Of a stretch of 64,000 bases of DNA, positions 12,501-24,380 are shown in pieces (the stretch's first letter is position 1; each line of letters opens with the position of its first letter). The position numbers were made by a program, and so were the translations under genes. The notes under the pieces are model-generated. The model saw nothing but the letters and a program-made list of their open reading frames with translations. It was not told where the DNA came from and searched no databases. This DNA is from Membranipora membranacea (Eukaryota; Bryozoa; Gymnolaemata; Cheilostomatida; Membraniporidae), in the NCBI GenBank assembly GCA_914767715.1, contig OU612072.1:17858001-17922000 (forward strand), read 5' to 3'.

Positions 12501-15500
12501 TTGGCCTATTATCAATCATATTATAACAGTGGGTACATAATTGTGATCACTATATGAATGGCATTTACAATAATATTGATGTGGTGATTGGCCTAAGTTT
12601 GAGATCAGCCTCTGTTTGAGATCAGCCTCTGTTTGAGATCAGCCTCTGTTTGAGATCAGCCTCTGTTGAGATCAGCCTCTGTTTGAGATCAGCCTCTATT
12701 TGAGGACAGCCTCATTTACGTTCGGTTCGGTATTTTCACATAGCGCGCCTCTCTGTATTATTTAGACCTAAAAAGTACACAATGAAAGGAGCTAAGAGAT
12801 ATTATTCATTGCTGAGAGATACTCATATATACTTCTATAAAAGTGAGACGGATATAAACCAGAACTCCTTACATCGCATCAATCTCAGAGGTAAATACTA
12901 CCCTACATCACACTGAGGGCTTTATTATTACATCCCCACATCATGCCGAGGTGAACACTACGACAAAGAGAAACACTGACCCAAAGTGTGACTAAACAAT
13001 AGTGTGATGTCAGATTATGTTGTTGGTAACGCTACCCTTTATGTCCGCCACCAGGATTATCAGTTGAAACAAAGACTTGGCTGGCATCTGTGTATTATCC
13101 ATGTCTATGGTATTATCCACACTCTGTAGGTTCACTCTATATATATTTGACTACCATAAAACCAAATTTGAGCACTAATCATGATACACAGGAACGCATT
13201 CTAATTCGCACCAGTTGTGTGTCAAGCCATGTAAGTTATAGTTTTCCCCTCTCTGACATTGAGTATACAACTCTTAATTTAAATGGAATTTTGTCGGTTT
13301 TTATAGACTGTGAGATACAACCAGATGTGAACATATCAAATCAGAGATTCATCATCAAACTATTCATACCAGGACCAGAGGCTATAACTGAGGAGTGGCT
13401 CAAATGTGAAAATGTAAGTTTTATATCCTCTTGACTTATTGAGTACACACGAAGTCTCCTTGTTAAAAGCTTATAGCGTCTTATGGTGATGTACTTATAT
13501 TATAAGGGAAAAATTTCCTGATCAATCCTGAAAGAGTTTTACCACCATTTATCGGTGATGCTAAACTCTTACAATCACAATTTCTGTTAAGGATTGCAGT
13601 TGGACATTTCTGTTTGTCACATACAATATCATGCTGAGAGTAACTTATAGTGAGTGGGATTCAGTGCAACAATATAGAGTTATCTACTCAGGTTGGGTGT
13701 GTTGGTTTTAACAGACAACTCCACACAACAACAAACCAAAACCCATCAGCCAATCAAAACAAAACCATAACAAAAGCACATGGTCTATTCATAAATGCAC
13801 AATATAGTGATACATTAGAAGATAAGACCACAGACGCAATATCCAACACCACCAATAATACAGACAAGGCCTCATTGTTGGCCTGAATCCCAGGGTAAAC
13901 TGTAGTCAGCTTCACATATATAGTACATGTGTGGGTTTTTATATTATAGGAGGAGCAGTACGCTCGGTGGATGGCAGCATGTAAGCTCGGCAGTAAAGGT
14001 CACACGATGGCCGACTCTTCCTATAACTCTGAGGTCCAAAATATACAACAATTTCTGTCTCTACAGAAACCAAGCAGGTAGATATTAGTATATGAGTAGT
14101 CTATAAATAGAGCAAATAGCAGAAAAGAAAAACCCTAAAGAGTGTCTGATCTTTAACAAGACTGTCTGATCTTTAACAAGACTGTCTGATCTTTAACATG
14201 TCTACGCCTTTTTTCTATATTGTGCAAGCAAGATAGAACTATTAGTATCTAATGTTCTCATGTTTATATTTTTGTTTGATTTCAGCAGTGGAGGATCGGG
14301 AGGCGCCAGCCCCACCCGTACTGTGCGCCCTGTACTAGTGAGTGAGGAAAATGTGGATCCCGCTAATTATGTGGCTCCCAGACTACTGAAGAAAAGTAAA
14401 AACAAGGTAAGTTGTAGATGATTTGCCAGAACAAATCTAGTTTGTAAGGTTAACAAACCTAGCCTGAGTGCTCAGATGGTTATTCTGTCACCAACTCCCC
14501 CACTCCCCCGACCCCTAATCATGTTGTGCTGTTGGATTGAGATGTGAACAATTACCTCTTATACCGCTGAATTCAAACTTGTGCTTAATGGTGACCTCAG
14601 AAGGAAATGTTAAAGGTCTCACTACAAAAGAGTCCGAAAATGTTTTCTGCAAAGTGGCTGATAGGCTTGGAGCCAACAAAATGTCAACATCGATGAAACC
14701 GTGGAGGTTGTGCATTTAAGAGATAAGTGCCACGATTAATAATGCTTATTTGTTGTCATGTGACATATACCTACGGGATAACAGTGACAATCCTTATATA
14801 CTTTTGATTAAGCCCGACCATTTTATGTTGTAGCTATCTCAGAAGATTATAGAAGCACACAGTAATGTCAGCTCGATGTCACATGTAGAATCTAAACTAA
14901 ACTATATAAAAGCCTGGCAGGCTTTACCCGAGTATGGACTCACATACTTCCTCGTCAAGTTCAGAAACAGTAAGAAAGAGGTGAGTAAGACATTCTGATG
15001 TGTATACGGTATATATATAATATATAGAGGTGTATACGGTATATATAGAGGTGTATACGGTATATATAGAGGTGTATACGGTATATATAGAGGTGTATAC
15101 GGTATATATAGAGGTGTATACGGTATATATAGAGGTGCAATCGAGTGAAAATCAACTTGTGTAGTGGCAAGGCATTCACCCAGGACTGACTTAAAAATAC
15201 ATCAGACATTGTTTTATCATATATCACTTAGCCACTGGGTTACTGTAAGTTATCTAATGTTTAACATGGAGTCGTTCTCTTTCGTCATATTGGTCTTATC
15301 CTTCCTCACAATGAGGTCTTCATTTTGTAGGCAAGTACTTTTAAAAGTTGTTAATAATTATTTCACAATCATAGTGCTGGGCCCAAACACACGGCCAGTC
15401 ACCTAGGTGATGAGTGTAGACTCTCCTTTGTTAATAAGTTTAAACATTGAAATCAGCTCACGTTCTGAGAACATCCTAAAATTGCTCTATTATTGTATCA

Positions 15501-16242
15501 CAGAATATGGACATTATTCTTTTCTTTCTGCTATGTAGGAGATCGTCGGTATCGGATTTAATCGGCTGATACGACTTAACCCAAAGTCTGCTGAGGTAAC
15601 TAAGACATATAGATTCTCAACTATGAGAAGCTGGTCTGTACACTGGGAGAATCGGGAGGTCATAGTCGACTTTGAGGAGGAGAAACTGGCAATCAAACCG
15701 CTCTCTGCTGACTGTAAAGTCTTCCATGAGTTTATTGGTGAGAATTTATTCATTCTTTGTTTTATTTATATATAGACGGCAATACGGCGATGAAATATTA
15801 GTTGAATTATATGTGATAATTTCTGGTCATGTCTGTGAGACCACCCACAGACTCTGATGATATACCCAGATATCAACCATGTTGCTACCGGGAAAACAAT
15901 TATTAAATGTTTGAAATAATACAGAAATGATCCATTTTAGTACCTTCAAACGATAGTTGGGAGGCAATTTTAACTCCTTAAATCACAATTACTAATGATC
16001 GAATCTAATGCTGAATGATCTTATTTTAGAAAGTTTCTCTGAAACATCAATTTGTACTTTTGAATGACTGCTGATGGTTTCTCCTCTGGCTTACAGATGT
16101 ATCAGAATGAATTCACTCTGATTAATTTTTTTTTTTTTCATTTATAGGAGGTTATATCTATCTGAGTATGAGATCACAAGATAAGAACCAATCTATCAAT
16201 GAAGACATGTTCTACAAGTTAACCAGTGGTATGCATGGCTGA
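6562..16242 (+). CDS. FERMT: Kindlin (fermitin family homolog), integrin activator
   Basis: Fourteen coding exons: 6562-6697, 7090-7323, 9005-9219, 10521-10738, 11181-11261, 11626-11755, 12233-12453, 12766-12890, 13307-13413, 13950-14077, 14286-14406, 14834-14980, 15539-15737, 16148-16242. All phases agree, giving 718 aa against about 680 in vertebrate kindlins. Kindlins bind integrin beta tails at focal adhesions and act with talin to activate integrins. Seen in order: F0 (residues 1-95, including [12 protein letters not shown] and SDHALWW), F1 with a Ser/Thr/Pro-rich loop (about 135-265), F2 split by a PH domain (about 411-532, starting [15 protein letters not shown]), and F3 (about 570-718). 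The start ATG has a second in-frame ATG two codons later; the first is used because F0 follows directly. In the F3 integrin-binding site the usual Gln-Trp reads Ser652-Trp653. The extra length lies mainly in the F1 loop and exon 11. The paralogue number (FERMT1/2/3) cannot be assigned. Confidence 0.96.
8833..8955. mobile_element. Short inverted-repeat element, family M, copy A (kindlin intron 2)
   Basis: About 120 bp with terminal inverted repeats of roughly 45 bp. The left end starts TAGACCAAGTTTGGTCCA; the reverse complement of the right end starts TAGATCAAGTTTTCTCCA. Both continue into a TGCATTC..GTTGCTCC core. Related copies lie at 18071-18220, 58375-58478 and 62187-62306, with a partial copy at 37780-37858. 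It has no coding capacity. Confidence 0.8.
10191..10484. mobile_element. Foldback (MITE-like) element in kindlin intron 3
   Basis: The left arm (about 10191-10330) is nearly the reverse complement of the right arm (about 10345-10484). The outer segments ATTATTAAAGTGATCGTGAA and its near-perfect complement mark the ends, and the centre holds a GGTACC-like junction. The sequence would fold into a hairpin of about 140 bp. Total length is 294 bp and it is non-coding. Confidence 0.85.
12597..12715. repeat. Tandem repeat, 17-18 bp unit, kindlin intron 7
   Basis: About seven copies of GTTTGAGATCAGCCTCT with small changes, ending about 50 bp before kindlin exon 8. Confidence 0.92.
14142..14200. repeat. 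Tandem repeat, 22 bp unit, three copies, kindlin intron 10
   Basis: Three near-identical copies of a unit containing TGTCTGATCTTTAACAAGAC. Confidence 0.9.
15000..15137. repeat. Minisatellite, 21 bp unit, kindlin intron 12
   Basis: About six to seven copies of a unit containing GTGTATACGGTATATATAGA, starting 20 bp after the exon 12 donor site. On the minus strand it opens a periodic frame reading RIHLYIY, which is a repeat artefact and not a gene. Confidence 0.92.
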
Positions 16243-18070
16243 AGCTCTAACTACATACAAGGGAGATAATACCTAATGTACAAACACAGTGCATGTTGGG
16301 TAACGAGATGAGGTAGAAAGATAGTTCTGACCGCTGAGCTTATACATGTACATTCTATGTTTCACCTCACTCAATGAAAGTGTTGTATGGCTTATCAAAA
16401 TCAAAATCCCACTCAAAAGTAGGCCTATTATTCATGATGAGACAATGAATTGTATGTTATAATTCTGATGTAGATTTTTTATTGATACCGTGTTATTAAT
16501 CCTCATTATATACAATGTCAGACTGACCTCCTGGAGTATGATTGTGTGAAACGTAAAGTGTATATAACGGAGGTTACTATTATTAGCTTTTCTGTGATTT
16601 ACTCGAGTAGGTTTAGATGTTACCTCCCACATTATTTGATATACCTTTTTCAGCGAAGGCTGAATTTAGGGCCATCAATCTGTCAATGGTTCAATTTGTA
16701 GTCATGTCATTTTTACTAATTAACAGAAGTAATCAGTTGAGTGAACGAAGTATAGTTATATTGCTAATTACTATCCCTGTACTTGATTGAACCTAGGCTT
16801 TAAAGACTGATCAGTGTTACTTTGACTAGGTCTATATTACTCGTGAAAACATGATTATTTTGTGACATGAAGTGGATCATCATGTCAACCAACAGAACAT
16901 ATGTAGCATCGTCAGTTAAAATGACTGTAAAAACTCTTACTGTAGGAGAGGTATGAAAATACTCTCCTGTGTAAATTCACATGAAATTATCGATAAATGA
17001 TATGTTATTTTGTACTTTACAAGTTATTGATATTAACATGGTACATCTATTACCAATAATCAGCTCGGAAATTCTGCCTCAAATCCAATATTTATTTTTA
17101 CAAACTCTTGATAGTACCGAGGAATATTTTTCCAACAGTTTTTGCATTTATGATTTTCAGACAGCATTCAGGCTTGGTATATTCCCTTTTGTTATTGATG
17201 CCAATTTTTCAGTTTTTGTATGGAAACATTTGCTTTATTTATTTATTTCAAGACCTGAATATAAACACAAAGAGAAGTGAAGCGTTTGGGTCATTTACTA
17301 ATCTTGTTTCTAAAATGTCTTAAAACAATTCTACTCACCTGACCATTTGAGGGTCGACATTCTGACAGTGGTTGCAACTAATGTCTCGGTCTCGTGAGAC
17401 TTGTCTCCTCCTGACACTGTCTCGTCTCGCCGACACTGTCTTGTCTCGCCGACAGACACTCTTGATACATGTTGAGAGTTATTCATTATAAACATTGTTA
17501 TGATGATTACCCAGTGGGCCATATGTACAGTCAACACCTAGCTATACTGTATTATGTTGTATTATCGTGACCATTGATCTCCCAAAATGATAATATCAAA
17601 ATTAACAAAGTCTTTTCTATCGTCGTCGTCATATTTAATTTCCAAATGCATATAAAATGGCAGTTTTCATTTTTAAGCATCGATACTATATATCGGGCTC
17701 GTATCGAATTTTGTTGCTGTCTCTGTCTCGTCCTGTCTCGCCAAAATCTGACAATTGGCCATCACTAGTTGCAACCTCAGCGAATCTCTGATTAGTTTTC
17801 ATATTCTTCTCAATCCTCTGAGCTGAGGTTTATGTGTCAACAAAGTGACATCATACAAAATTCTTTGCACTCAGAAGTTGCATTTGCTGATCAAGCTGTT
17901 CAGGACACAGGCGACTGCCCCGCTAATATTGAGGTTAATCTTTCTTTTTCAAGTGTGTAGCTTGATTGAAGTATAAAACATCAATTGGTTTTTCGGTTTT
18001 GGGCGGTTTTCCAAAAACTACGGCAGCAGTTCAAAAGAATGACCAGAAGCAGGTGATTCAATAATGGGTG

Positions 18071-18220
18071 TAGAACAGACCATGTTTGATCAATTTGCCT
18101 GCCTGCGTCTGGAGTTGCTCCCCATCCACTGGTCACCCCGCAGGCAAAAAGGCTTGCGGCGTGACCAGTGGAGGGGGAGCAACTGAAATGTAGGGAAATT
18201 GACTCAAACTTGCTCTAGGT
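18071..18220. mobile_element. Short inverted-repeat element, family M, copy B
   Basis: The left end begins TAGAACAGACCATGTTTGAT and the right end finishes CAAACTTGCTCTA. Both lead inward to GAGTTGCTCCCC and CCACTGGTCAC. The loop contains a second small inverted repeat (GTGACCAGTGG and its complement). It lies outside genes. Confidence 0.8.
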
Positions 18221-18767
18221 GTAGAGATGATTGCCACAGTTGGGTGATGAGTGTTATCCTTATTATTATTATTATTATTTGGTCAATGAATGATCTAAGG
18301 ATATAAATATTGCGGTTATTATTCTCATCTACCAGCTGATCTCAGATAAGTATGAATTCCCAACTATTACCATGGTTATTGGTTAGTTCCATTCGATCAT
18401 AATATCACTACAATCTTATGGTAACATCAACATTATTAATAACAGTTAGTGGTAATAATAACAAAGTCAGCTACAGTTGGGTCCAGAGAGATCAGCACAA
18501 CATTGTTTGATTTAAAGATGTTGTCTACAATAATAGGTAGAGTGTAAGGCAATCCTATTGAGACTACTCCACCATGTCCCAGAATGTAATCATAGCCCAA
18601 CAGATCTCACGTAGTAGATTCTCAGCTGCCCCGCCCTTTTTGACTTTGTACAGAGTCATTATTGTGTTCCTTTATCATGGTTTAAATACATATTATAGAG
18701 ATTTAACTTCACTGACAGGTGACAGCAGGTTTTTTAGCTCACATATCAGATATGTAGTCTGGTATCT

Positions 18768-19160
18768 AGTTTGGCGCAGTGGTTAGCGTGTCTCCCACTT
18801 GACCAGCCGGTTGCGGGATCAAACCCCGGCCGGGACCGAAAGTCGTTTCGGCTTTGAATGATCACACAGTCCCTTCTGATCAGGACTATAAATAATGGAG
18901 GTCCTCTGTATGTACAACACCATCGTGTATGCAGATTAAATAACCCTCTTGTATGGTATAGCTCTAAACCGGAGGATGCTGTCATCAACCACTGCAGCGC
19001 CGGACTTGTAACGCTATGCTTCGCGCTGGGTTAAAGCTGTCAGTGGTTGAAAAGTGGCACTGACGACTCGGAAACCTAGTCGTCACTATAAACCTCTTCC
19101 TATGTTGCACCTCGGTGCAATCATTGTCTACCTAGACGGACAGCAAATATTATTATTATT
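18768..19160 (+). mobile_element. tRNA-derived SINE with ATT tail
   Basis: The 5' head resembles a tRNA gene, with an A-box region at 18774-18790 (TGGCGCAGTGGTTAGCG) and a B box in GGTTGCGGGATCAAACC at 18810-18826. An unrelated body of about 300 bp follows, then an ATTATTATT tail at 19146-19160. This head, body and simple-tail layout is that of a SINE, transcribed by RNA polymerase III and mobilised by a partner LINE. It is not a tRNA gene because the acceptor stem does not close and there is no proper 3' half. Confidence 0.85.
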
Positions 19161-20398
19161 AGGTTCATCCTAACAAGTTTGATCTCAGATCCAGAGCCAG
19201 GTAGGGTGGGCCAGGTTGGGTGGGTGCATAAAACAGTGAAGCCTTAGTCTTTGTTATAGATTTGATAGATTTGATAGCTCAAGGGACCAGTTTTGTTCCT
19301 TGTAGTCTGGCAGTTGTCCCGAGTTGAAGAGGTAAAAAGCTCCAAATATAGTTTGTTAACTGTCTGGGTTGATACAGCTATTATTTTTTCCCATAGTTGG
19401 TTAGAAAGGAGCTGGACCAAGCTTGATGGATGGCCATGGATGTCTAGAGCCAGCAGCCACTCAAGCAACAACACAGCCTCACCAGTAACAGCAGACAATG
19501 CAGTCTGTCCAGCAATGAGCCAGTCTGAGCCCTGACTCTAGAGTACTGGGCAGGAAAAAGGAATGTGGGAATAAATTTCTGTATGTTTCTAACAATCGGT
19601 TAGAACAGCGTTCATATATAAAAGGATTAGACAGTTGGACATGCCACATAGCAAGATAAAACTTAGCCAGAGAAGGTACCCAATCAGTATGTTTTTATTC
19701 TATAACAGTTTTGACATCAGTGCATCCGATGCAGAGCCAGCTGATTGGCTGTGATATTGTTTAGTATATCGACTGTGTATATAGCATGGCATGAAGCCTC
19801 AATGGCAGACGATGCTGGAGGATGTTTTCAGATTCACAAAGAAATTTTTGTCACCAACCGGATCTGAAAACATTATCTATTTGGCCCAGATTTTAAAATA
19901 TTCAATGTAGAATTAGAATGTACCCCATAAACATTTACATATTGAGTTATATATTGAGAACATCCACTAAGAATCCAATTTTATCTCTCCTTAAATCTAT
20001 ACGACTGGCTAGAATCATTGGAACAATGGCATGATCTTTCAATGCAAACATGAATAACGCATTTGTATTACGGTATTTTTTATATACTGTGGTAGGATGT
20101 GTCACCTTTTCAGGAGGAATTAAAAGTGAATAGAAATGTATGGAACTTGCTAAATTGTCATGCAATATTCTAATGTATTTGTATCTCGCGCAAACACACA
20201 AACTCACTTAGAAAAAGAATTATACTATGGTAACGATTGAAAATAGAAAAATATTCCAAGAAAGAAATCTGGCTAAATCTAGTATCACAAACTGTTATAA
20301 AATCTAATCGATCTTCAACAGCATCGTCATGAAAGAATAATTTGATGATGCTGTGTATGACATTTGATGTATAGTTCATCTATAAAATTGTATAAATT

Positions 20399-20958
20399 TT
20401 AATGAAAACTGTCAAACTGAGCCACTGTTAGTTTTGTTGATGTCAAATGTGATAAAACTCGTCTCACAAATTTAGGGACTTTCTTCAGCTCAAGTGTAAG
20501 CAGACGGATTTGCTCTCCACTGGACATCGATTCCATCATTCTCACTAAAATAAGTCAATACAGTCAATGTGAGTTTTATGAAAAAAGGTACCAAGATGGG
20601 CAGGTTATATTTTGTACCGACCTCAATGGGTTTCAGAATCATATCATTGAGGGAGAATCACTTGAACATGTACTGTCTGGTGTCTCATCCATTGTGTTTT
20701 GAGCACATACCAGAAACATTGTGCATTGAAAATATAAATTATCTAGATGGACTCACCTCCATCGATGATAAGTTTTGTTTTCACTTGACTTCCACTTGGC
20801 TGTACAGGTTCAGTGAATGAGTCAGGGTGATCTGCTGTTCTCATATTAACTCCTGGAGAGAGATACAGTTTCCTCTCATTAGTGAATGTACTGATAGTTA
20901 CAGGCAGCTGTCCTTTACCAAACCTCTCTGGTGTCAGCTCTCTGACCACCTTCTGAAT
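20399..20958 (-). CDS. C-terminal two exons of an unrecognised gene (partial)
   Basis: Two exons fit together: 20757-20958 (acceptor at 20959-20960, donor GTGAGT) and 20399-20544 (acceptor after TTTTAG, ending in TAA). Joined, they give the last 115 residues of a protein, including LTPERFGKGQLPVTI, TFTNERKLYLSPGV and EQIRLLTLELKKVPKFVRRV. The reading is hydrophilic, has no membrane segment and ends KLTVAQFDSFH. I do not recognise the family. The incoming phase is 0. Upstream exons were not found; the nearest candidate donor, near 24042, has no frame that joins in phase and lies beyond the LINE block. It may be the end of a real gene with distant exons or a gene broken by insertions. Confidence 0.55.
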
Positions 20959-21207
20959 CTAATTAGGAAATTAATAAATAAATAAATGAATAAATAAATA
21001 GCTATATAAATAAATAAGTAAAAAATTAAGTAAATTAATAAATATGGAAATAAATAAATGAAGAAGGTAGATACATTCTGTCATTATAATTCTGTTTTTT
21101 TTTTTATAATATTAGTAGCAGCAAATGGCTTTTCATGATGTGTTAATGAAACAACAACTGTGTTTATCATAGCCGCATTGTTTAGAAAAAATAACAAGTT
21201 GAAACGC

Positions 21208-21243
21208 ACAACTGATTTTAGGGCGCGCCCTAAAATCAGTTGT
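21208..21243. repeat. Perfect 36-bp palindrome with GGGCGCGCCC centre
   Basis: Both halves are exact complements with no spacer, centred between 21225 and 21226. The GC-only core sits in an AT-rich neighbourhood. It may be the inner end of a foldback element whose outer arms have decayed. Confidence 0.9.
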
Positions 21244-21295
21244 ACATGACGATAATCCCATAAAAATTGGTTTCGCAGACATTTAAAATAATAAA

Positions 21296-21675
21296 CTCAG
21301 ACAGTAAACTATGCTGAAGAGCCGAGCAATGAGGCAGTCTTTTTGATTAATTAATAAATCTAAAAATTATACAGTGATCAACTGGACTGTTGTTGGTGAC
21401 ATGGAAGCTTTGACATTATTCATTGTGCTTTTATATGCTCAAGCCTGTGTTTGACAGCAAACTATACTGAAGACCATAGCATTGAGGGCTGAGGCACATA
21501 TTTTTTCGGTGACATTGTGTAGTACTTGTAGCATGGTGTTAAGTGACACTCAATGTGTTTTTGATAAATCAAAAACTCGAAAATTATCCAGTTATCAACT
21601 GGACTGTTGTTGGTGACATTGAAGCTTTGAAAGTGTTCATCGGGCTTTTAATAAGCACAAGCCTGTGTTGCCCAA
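21296..21675. repeat. Imperfect direct duplication of about 170 bp
   Basis: Two diverged copies share AACTGGACTGTTGTTGGTGA, GAAGCTTTGA and CAAGCCTGTGTT in the same order, one ending near 21455 and the other near 21675. No open reading frame is shared. It may be a tandemly duplicated transposon fragment. Confidence 0.7.
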
Positions 21676-21739
21676 CGCTTATTGCCTTCTAGTAGCTGCT
21701 ATAAAGTTATAATGTTGAAACAATATTTATCTATAACAG

Positions 21740-23990
21740 ATAATATTCGCATAATATACTTTTATTGTCAATCTACAATCATCTTTAGGAATGTTTTTCA
21801 TGCAGTGACAGAACGAAAAACTTAAACAATAAGGAAAAGCGGAGAGGAAAAAGAAAAAATACACCAGTAATAAAAATTAATAGGATTTAAAGTGCTTTGA
21901 TAGTTGTTGTTTAAAGTGAGTAAGTTTGGTTGCTGAGCGTATCTGAATTGGTAAAGAGTTAAAAGTTGTAGTGATTTTGTGTCTTAATTGATCACAGTAA
22001 TAATGTAATAGATGTTTTTTTTAACCAATTGTCTCTAAAAAAAGTTGTAGTGCTAGGTGGAATAAATCCTTCCAAAAGGAAGTCAGGTGCCATCAAATGC
22101 AAAATTTGAAAACCAAAAATACAGATGAAATGACCAGCAAGGAAACCTAAATCTAGAGATGTTGCTCTATGAGAGAGTTATAGTGAGATTTTTTTATGTT
22201 TAACAACATCCTATTATTCCGGCACCAATTTTCTATCAAGTGAAGATCAGTATCACATAAATCATTAAGTGTATCAAAGCTGTCAGATTTTGACGCGAAA
22301 ACTGTATCATCAGCGTAGGCAAATGCCTTGGAATGTAATGTGTAGGATAAAAGATCATTGATGTATATGAGGAATAAACTTGGTGCCAGTATTGAGCCTT
22401 GAGGGACACCAATGTCTATTTGAAGAATTTAGAGCTTCCTGCACCTTGTTATATGGATACAAATTGCGTCATATCCGTTTAGGAAAGATTTTATGAGAGA
22501 GTGCAGTTGGCCCGTTAGACTGTACGTTGTCAATTTTCTCAGAAGAATTTCATGGTCGACACAGTCAGAGGCTTTTTTGAAATCCAAACACATCATAGCA
22601 ACAAAATGACCATCTGATCTTGTTGACAAACAGTCAGAAATGAGTTTGTGTAGGGAATCAACACAGGAATAACCTTCTCCATATCCACATTGTAATTTGT
22701 GAAGAAGTTTGTTTGTGGTGAGATATTTTTGAATTTGGGAATTCACGTGTTTCTCAAAAATCTTAGATAGCACAGGAAGTATTGATATAGGGCGATAATT
22801 AGATGGATCTTTGATATCTCCACCCTTTTGAATAGGAATTACTCTAGCAATTTTCCACTGTGAAGGAAATACACCCTCTATTAATGCTCTATTGAACATG
22901 TCAGTTACAATGTTGCATATGTAAGGCCATGTTTTCTTCAAAACCTTAACAGATATTTATTTATTTTTATTTATTTATTTATTTATTTATTGAGGTTTTC
23001 TAAAAGTTTATAATTAAAGCAAATTAAAAATAACTTGTTGACCTCACACACATTAACATAGATACAAAAAATGACTTGAATAAAAAGATATAAGTGGTAG
23101 GGTGTTACATACTATATAGTGAGTAGGATATAATGAAAGCATGCTATCATAAATTGTGTGAATTAAATGAAAAAAGAAAAGAAGAAACAGAGAGGCAAAC
23201 AAAAATACAAGTTAACAACATTAGGTTGGATTAAATGATAATGATTCATGAGGCTTGGTTGATTTAGTTACAAATGTATGAAAAATATTTAAAAAGGCTG
23301 GTTTACCTAGGTTTGATCTAAATGAGGGTTTAATTATTGCACAGTTGCTACGAAGTGATCGTGAATGTTTGTTTGATTTGCTAACGAGATGAAGTATGCG
23401 CTTGGATGCACGGCCTTTATGGACCCTCGATCTGACAAAATTGTGAAAAAGATAAGTTCTTCTACTGTGGAGAGTATGTTAATTTAGGAGTAAGCGGCCA
23501 GATGTGACAGAAAATTGTTTGGGGGCTGAAGTTATGATTCTGATTGCTTTATTTTGTACTTTTTCTATAGGGTTTTTGAATTTTTGGCCAAACCATCATG
23601 ACCAGTTGCCTTATTGTCAGAAATGTTTTTTAGATATTTGAAACAAATTTCTGGAGTAAAGCGAGTCAATTGAGAAAAAGTTTTGGTTGTCACTGGTCTA
23701 ATCATGTCATATTCATGGGAATCAGGGATGTCTTTGGTAATGGATTTTGCAATGGATGTAAAGTGTCTGTTCAATTCATCAGGGGATAAACCCCCAATAT
23801 TGACCATCGGTGAAATTTTAGTTTGATTGATTCCTAAAGCTTCCCAAACAGGTTTGGTGTTATTTTTGTTCTTTTTAATTATATCTGAAATAACCGATTT
23901 CTTCTTCTTCTCAATAAAATTTGTAATAAAATTGCGTTGAATTTTGTATTCTTCCAATTTGTTATATCTGGAACTAAGGGGTTTTAGAAT
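21740..23990 (-). mobile_element. 5'-truncated, mutated LINE with reverse transcriptase, interrupted by another LINE
   Basis: Minus-strand protein pieces make up a non-LTR reverse transcriptase. The segment at 23565-23990 ends in NKATGHDGLA. The segment at 22429-22941 resumes with the RT finger region (VIPIQKGGDIKDPSNYRPIS), and 22180-22420 continues with GVPQGSILAP and the catalytic YADDT near 22303-22317. Between 22945 and 23565 the frame is broken by the nested element. A stop just before GVPQGSILAP shows further decay. The endonuclease domain is missing. It lies upstream of the exons at 20399-20958 on the same strand and may be in an intron of that gene. Confidence 0.88.
22950..23565 (-). 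mobile_element. LINE 3' fragment nested inside the LINE at 21740-23990
   Basis: On the minus strand it begins inside a LINE C-terminal region (NKAIRIITSAPKQFS, then RSRVHKGRASKRILHL) and ends in a run of about eight TAAA units at 22960-22992. It aligns by eye with the copy at 391-1390, so the window holds at least two copies of one subfamily. The host reading frame is continuous if this segment is ignored, which shows that the insertion came second. Confidence 0.85.
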
Positions 23991-24380
23991 AACCGATACA
24001 ATACTATACCTAAACTCAATACAATCGATAGAACAGGCTCACCTCAAATCACTGTTACAAATGTCTGACTTGCTCAAGCAAGATCTTCTCAGTACAGAGC
24101 TATCAGTGGATTGTCCTCTCTACTAGCCGCGAGCCTTCTGGGTGACTCTACAAGTAATATAATCCTCATATGAGTAATCTAGCTGTCCTCATGAGTATAC
24201 ATGTTGTACAGTAAGCAGTTATAAGTAGAGTCCCTTTCCTATTCTTGCCTTCTTCCTTTATTTTCTTTTGCTTTTCTGTCGGTTTTTATTTTCTGTTTTT
24301 GTTGTAGCGTCCTACAAGTTTTTGGTTGATTTGTTTGGATCCATAATTGTAATGATGTATATATATATATATGTAGTTGG

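Larger units (their letters stand above)
16243..20398. other. Intergenic region between kindlin and the next gene
   Basis: Contains the kindlin 3' untranslated region, with no certain poly(A) signal, then TCTCG-rich short repeats (17375-17460 and 17715-17745), a family M element (18071-18220), an ATT run near 18260-18280 and the SINE at 18768-19160. A stretch at about 19250-19535 is open on both strands with protein-like composition, but I cannot name it. It could be old transposon coding sequence. Confidence 0.6.

Noticed and set aside
12597-12715. A CRISPR-like array
   Set aside because: The repeats are contiguous with no unique spacers, and the context is a eukaryotic intron.
14961-15227. 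A minus-strand repetitive protein (RIHLYIY repeats)
   Set aside because: It is a translation of the 21-bp minisatellite inside kindlin intron 12.
18768-18840. A tRNA gene on the plus strand
   Set aside because: A and B boxes are present, but the acceptor stem does not pair and a long unrelated body and ATT tail follow, so it is a SINE head.
24043-24126. An upstream coding exon for the gene at 20399-20958
   Set aside because: A GTGAGC donor exists, but the only open frame ends in phase 2 while the next exon needs phase 0, and other frames contain stops. At most it is an untranslated exon.
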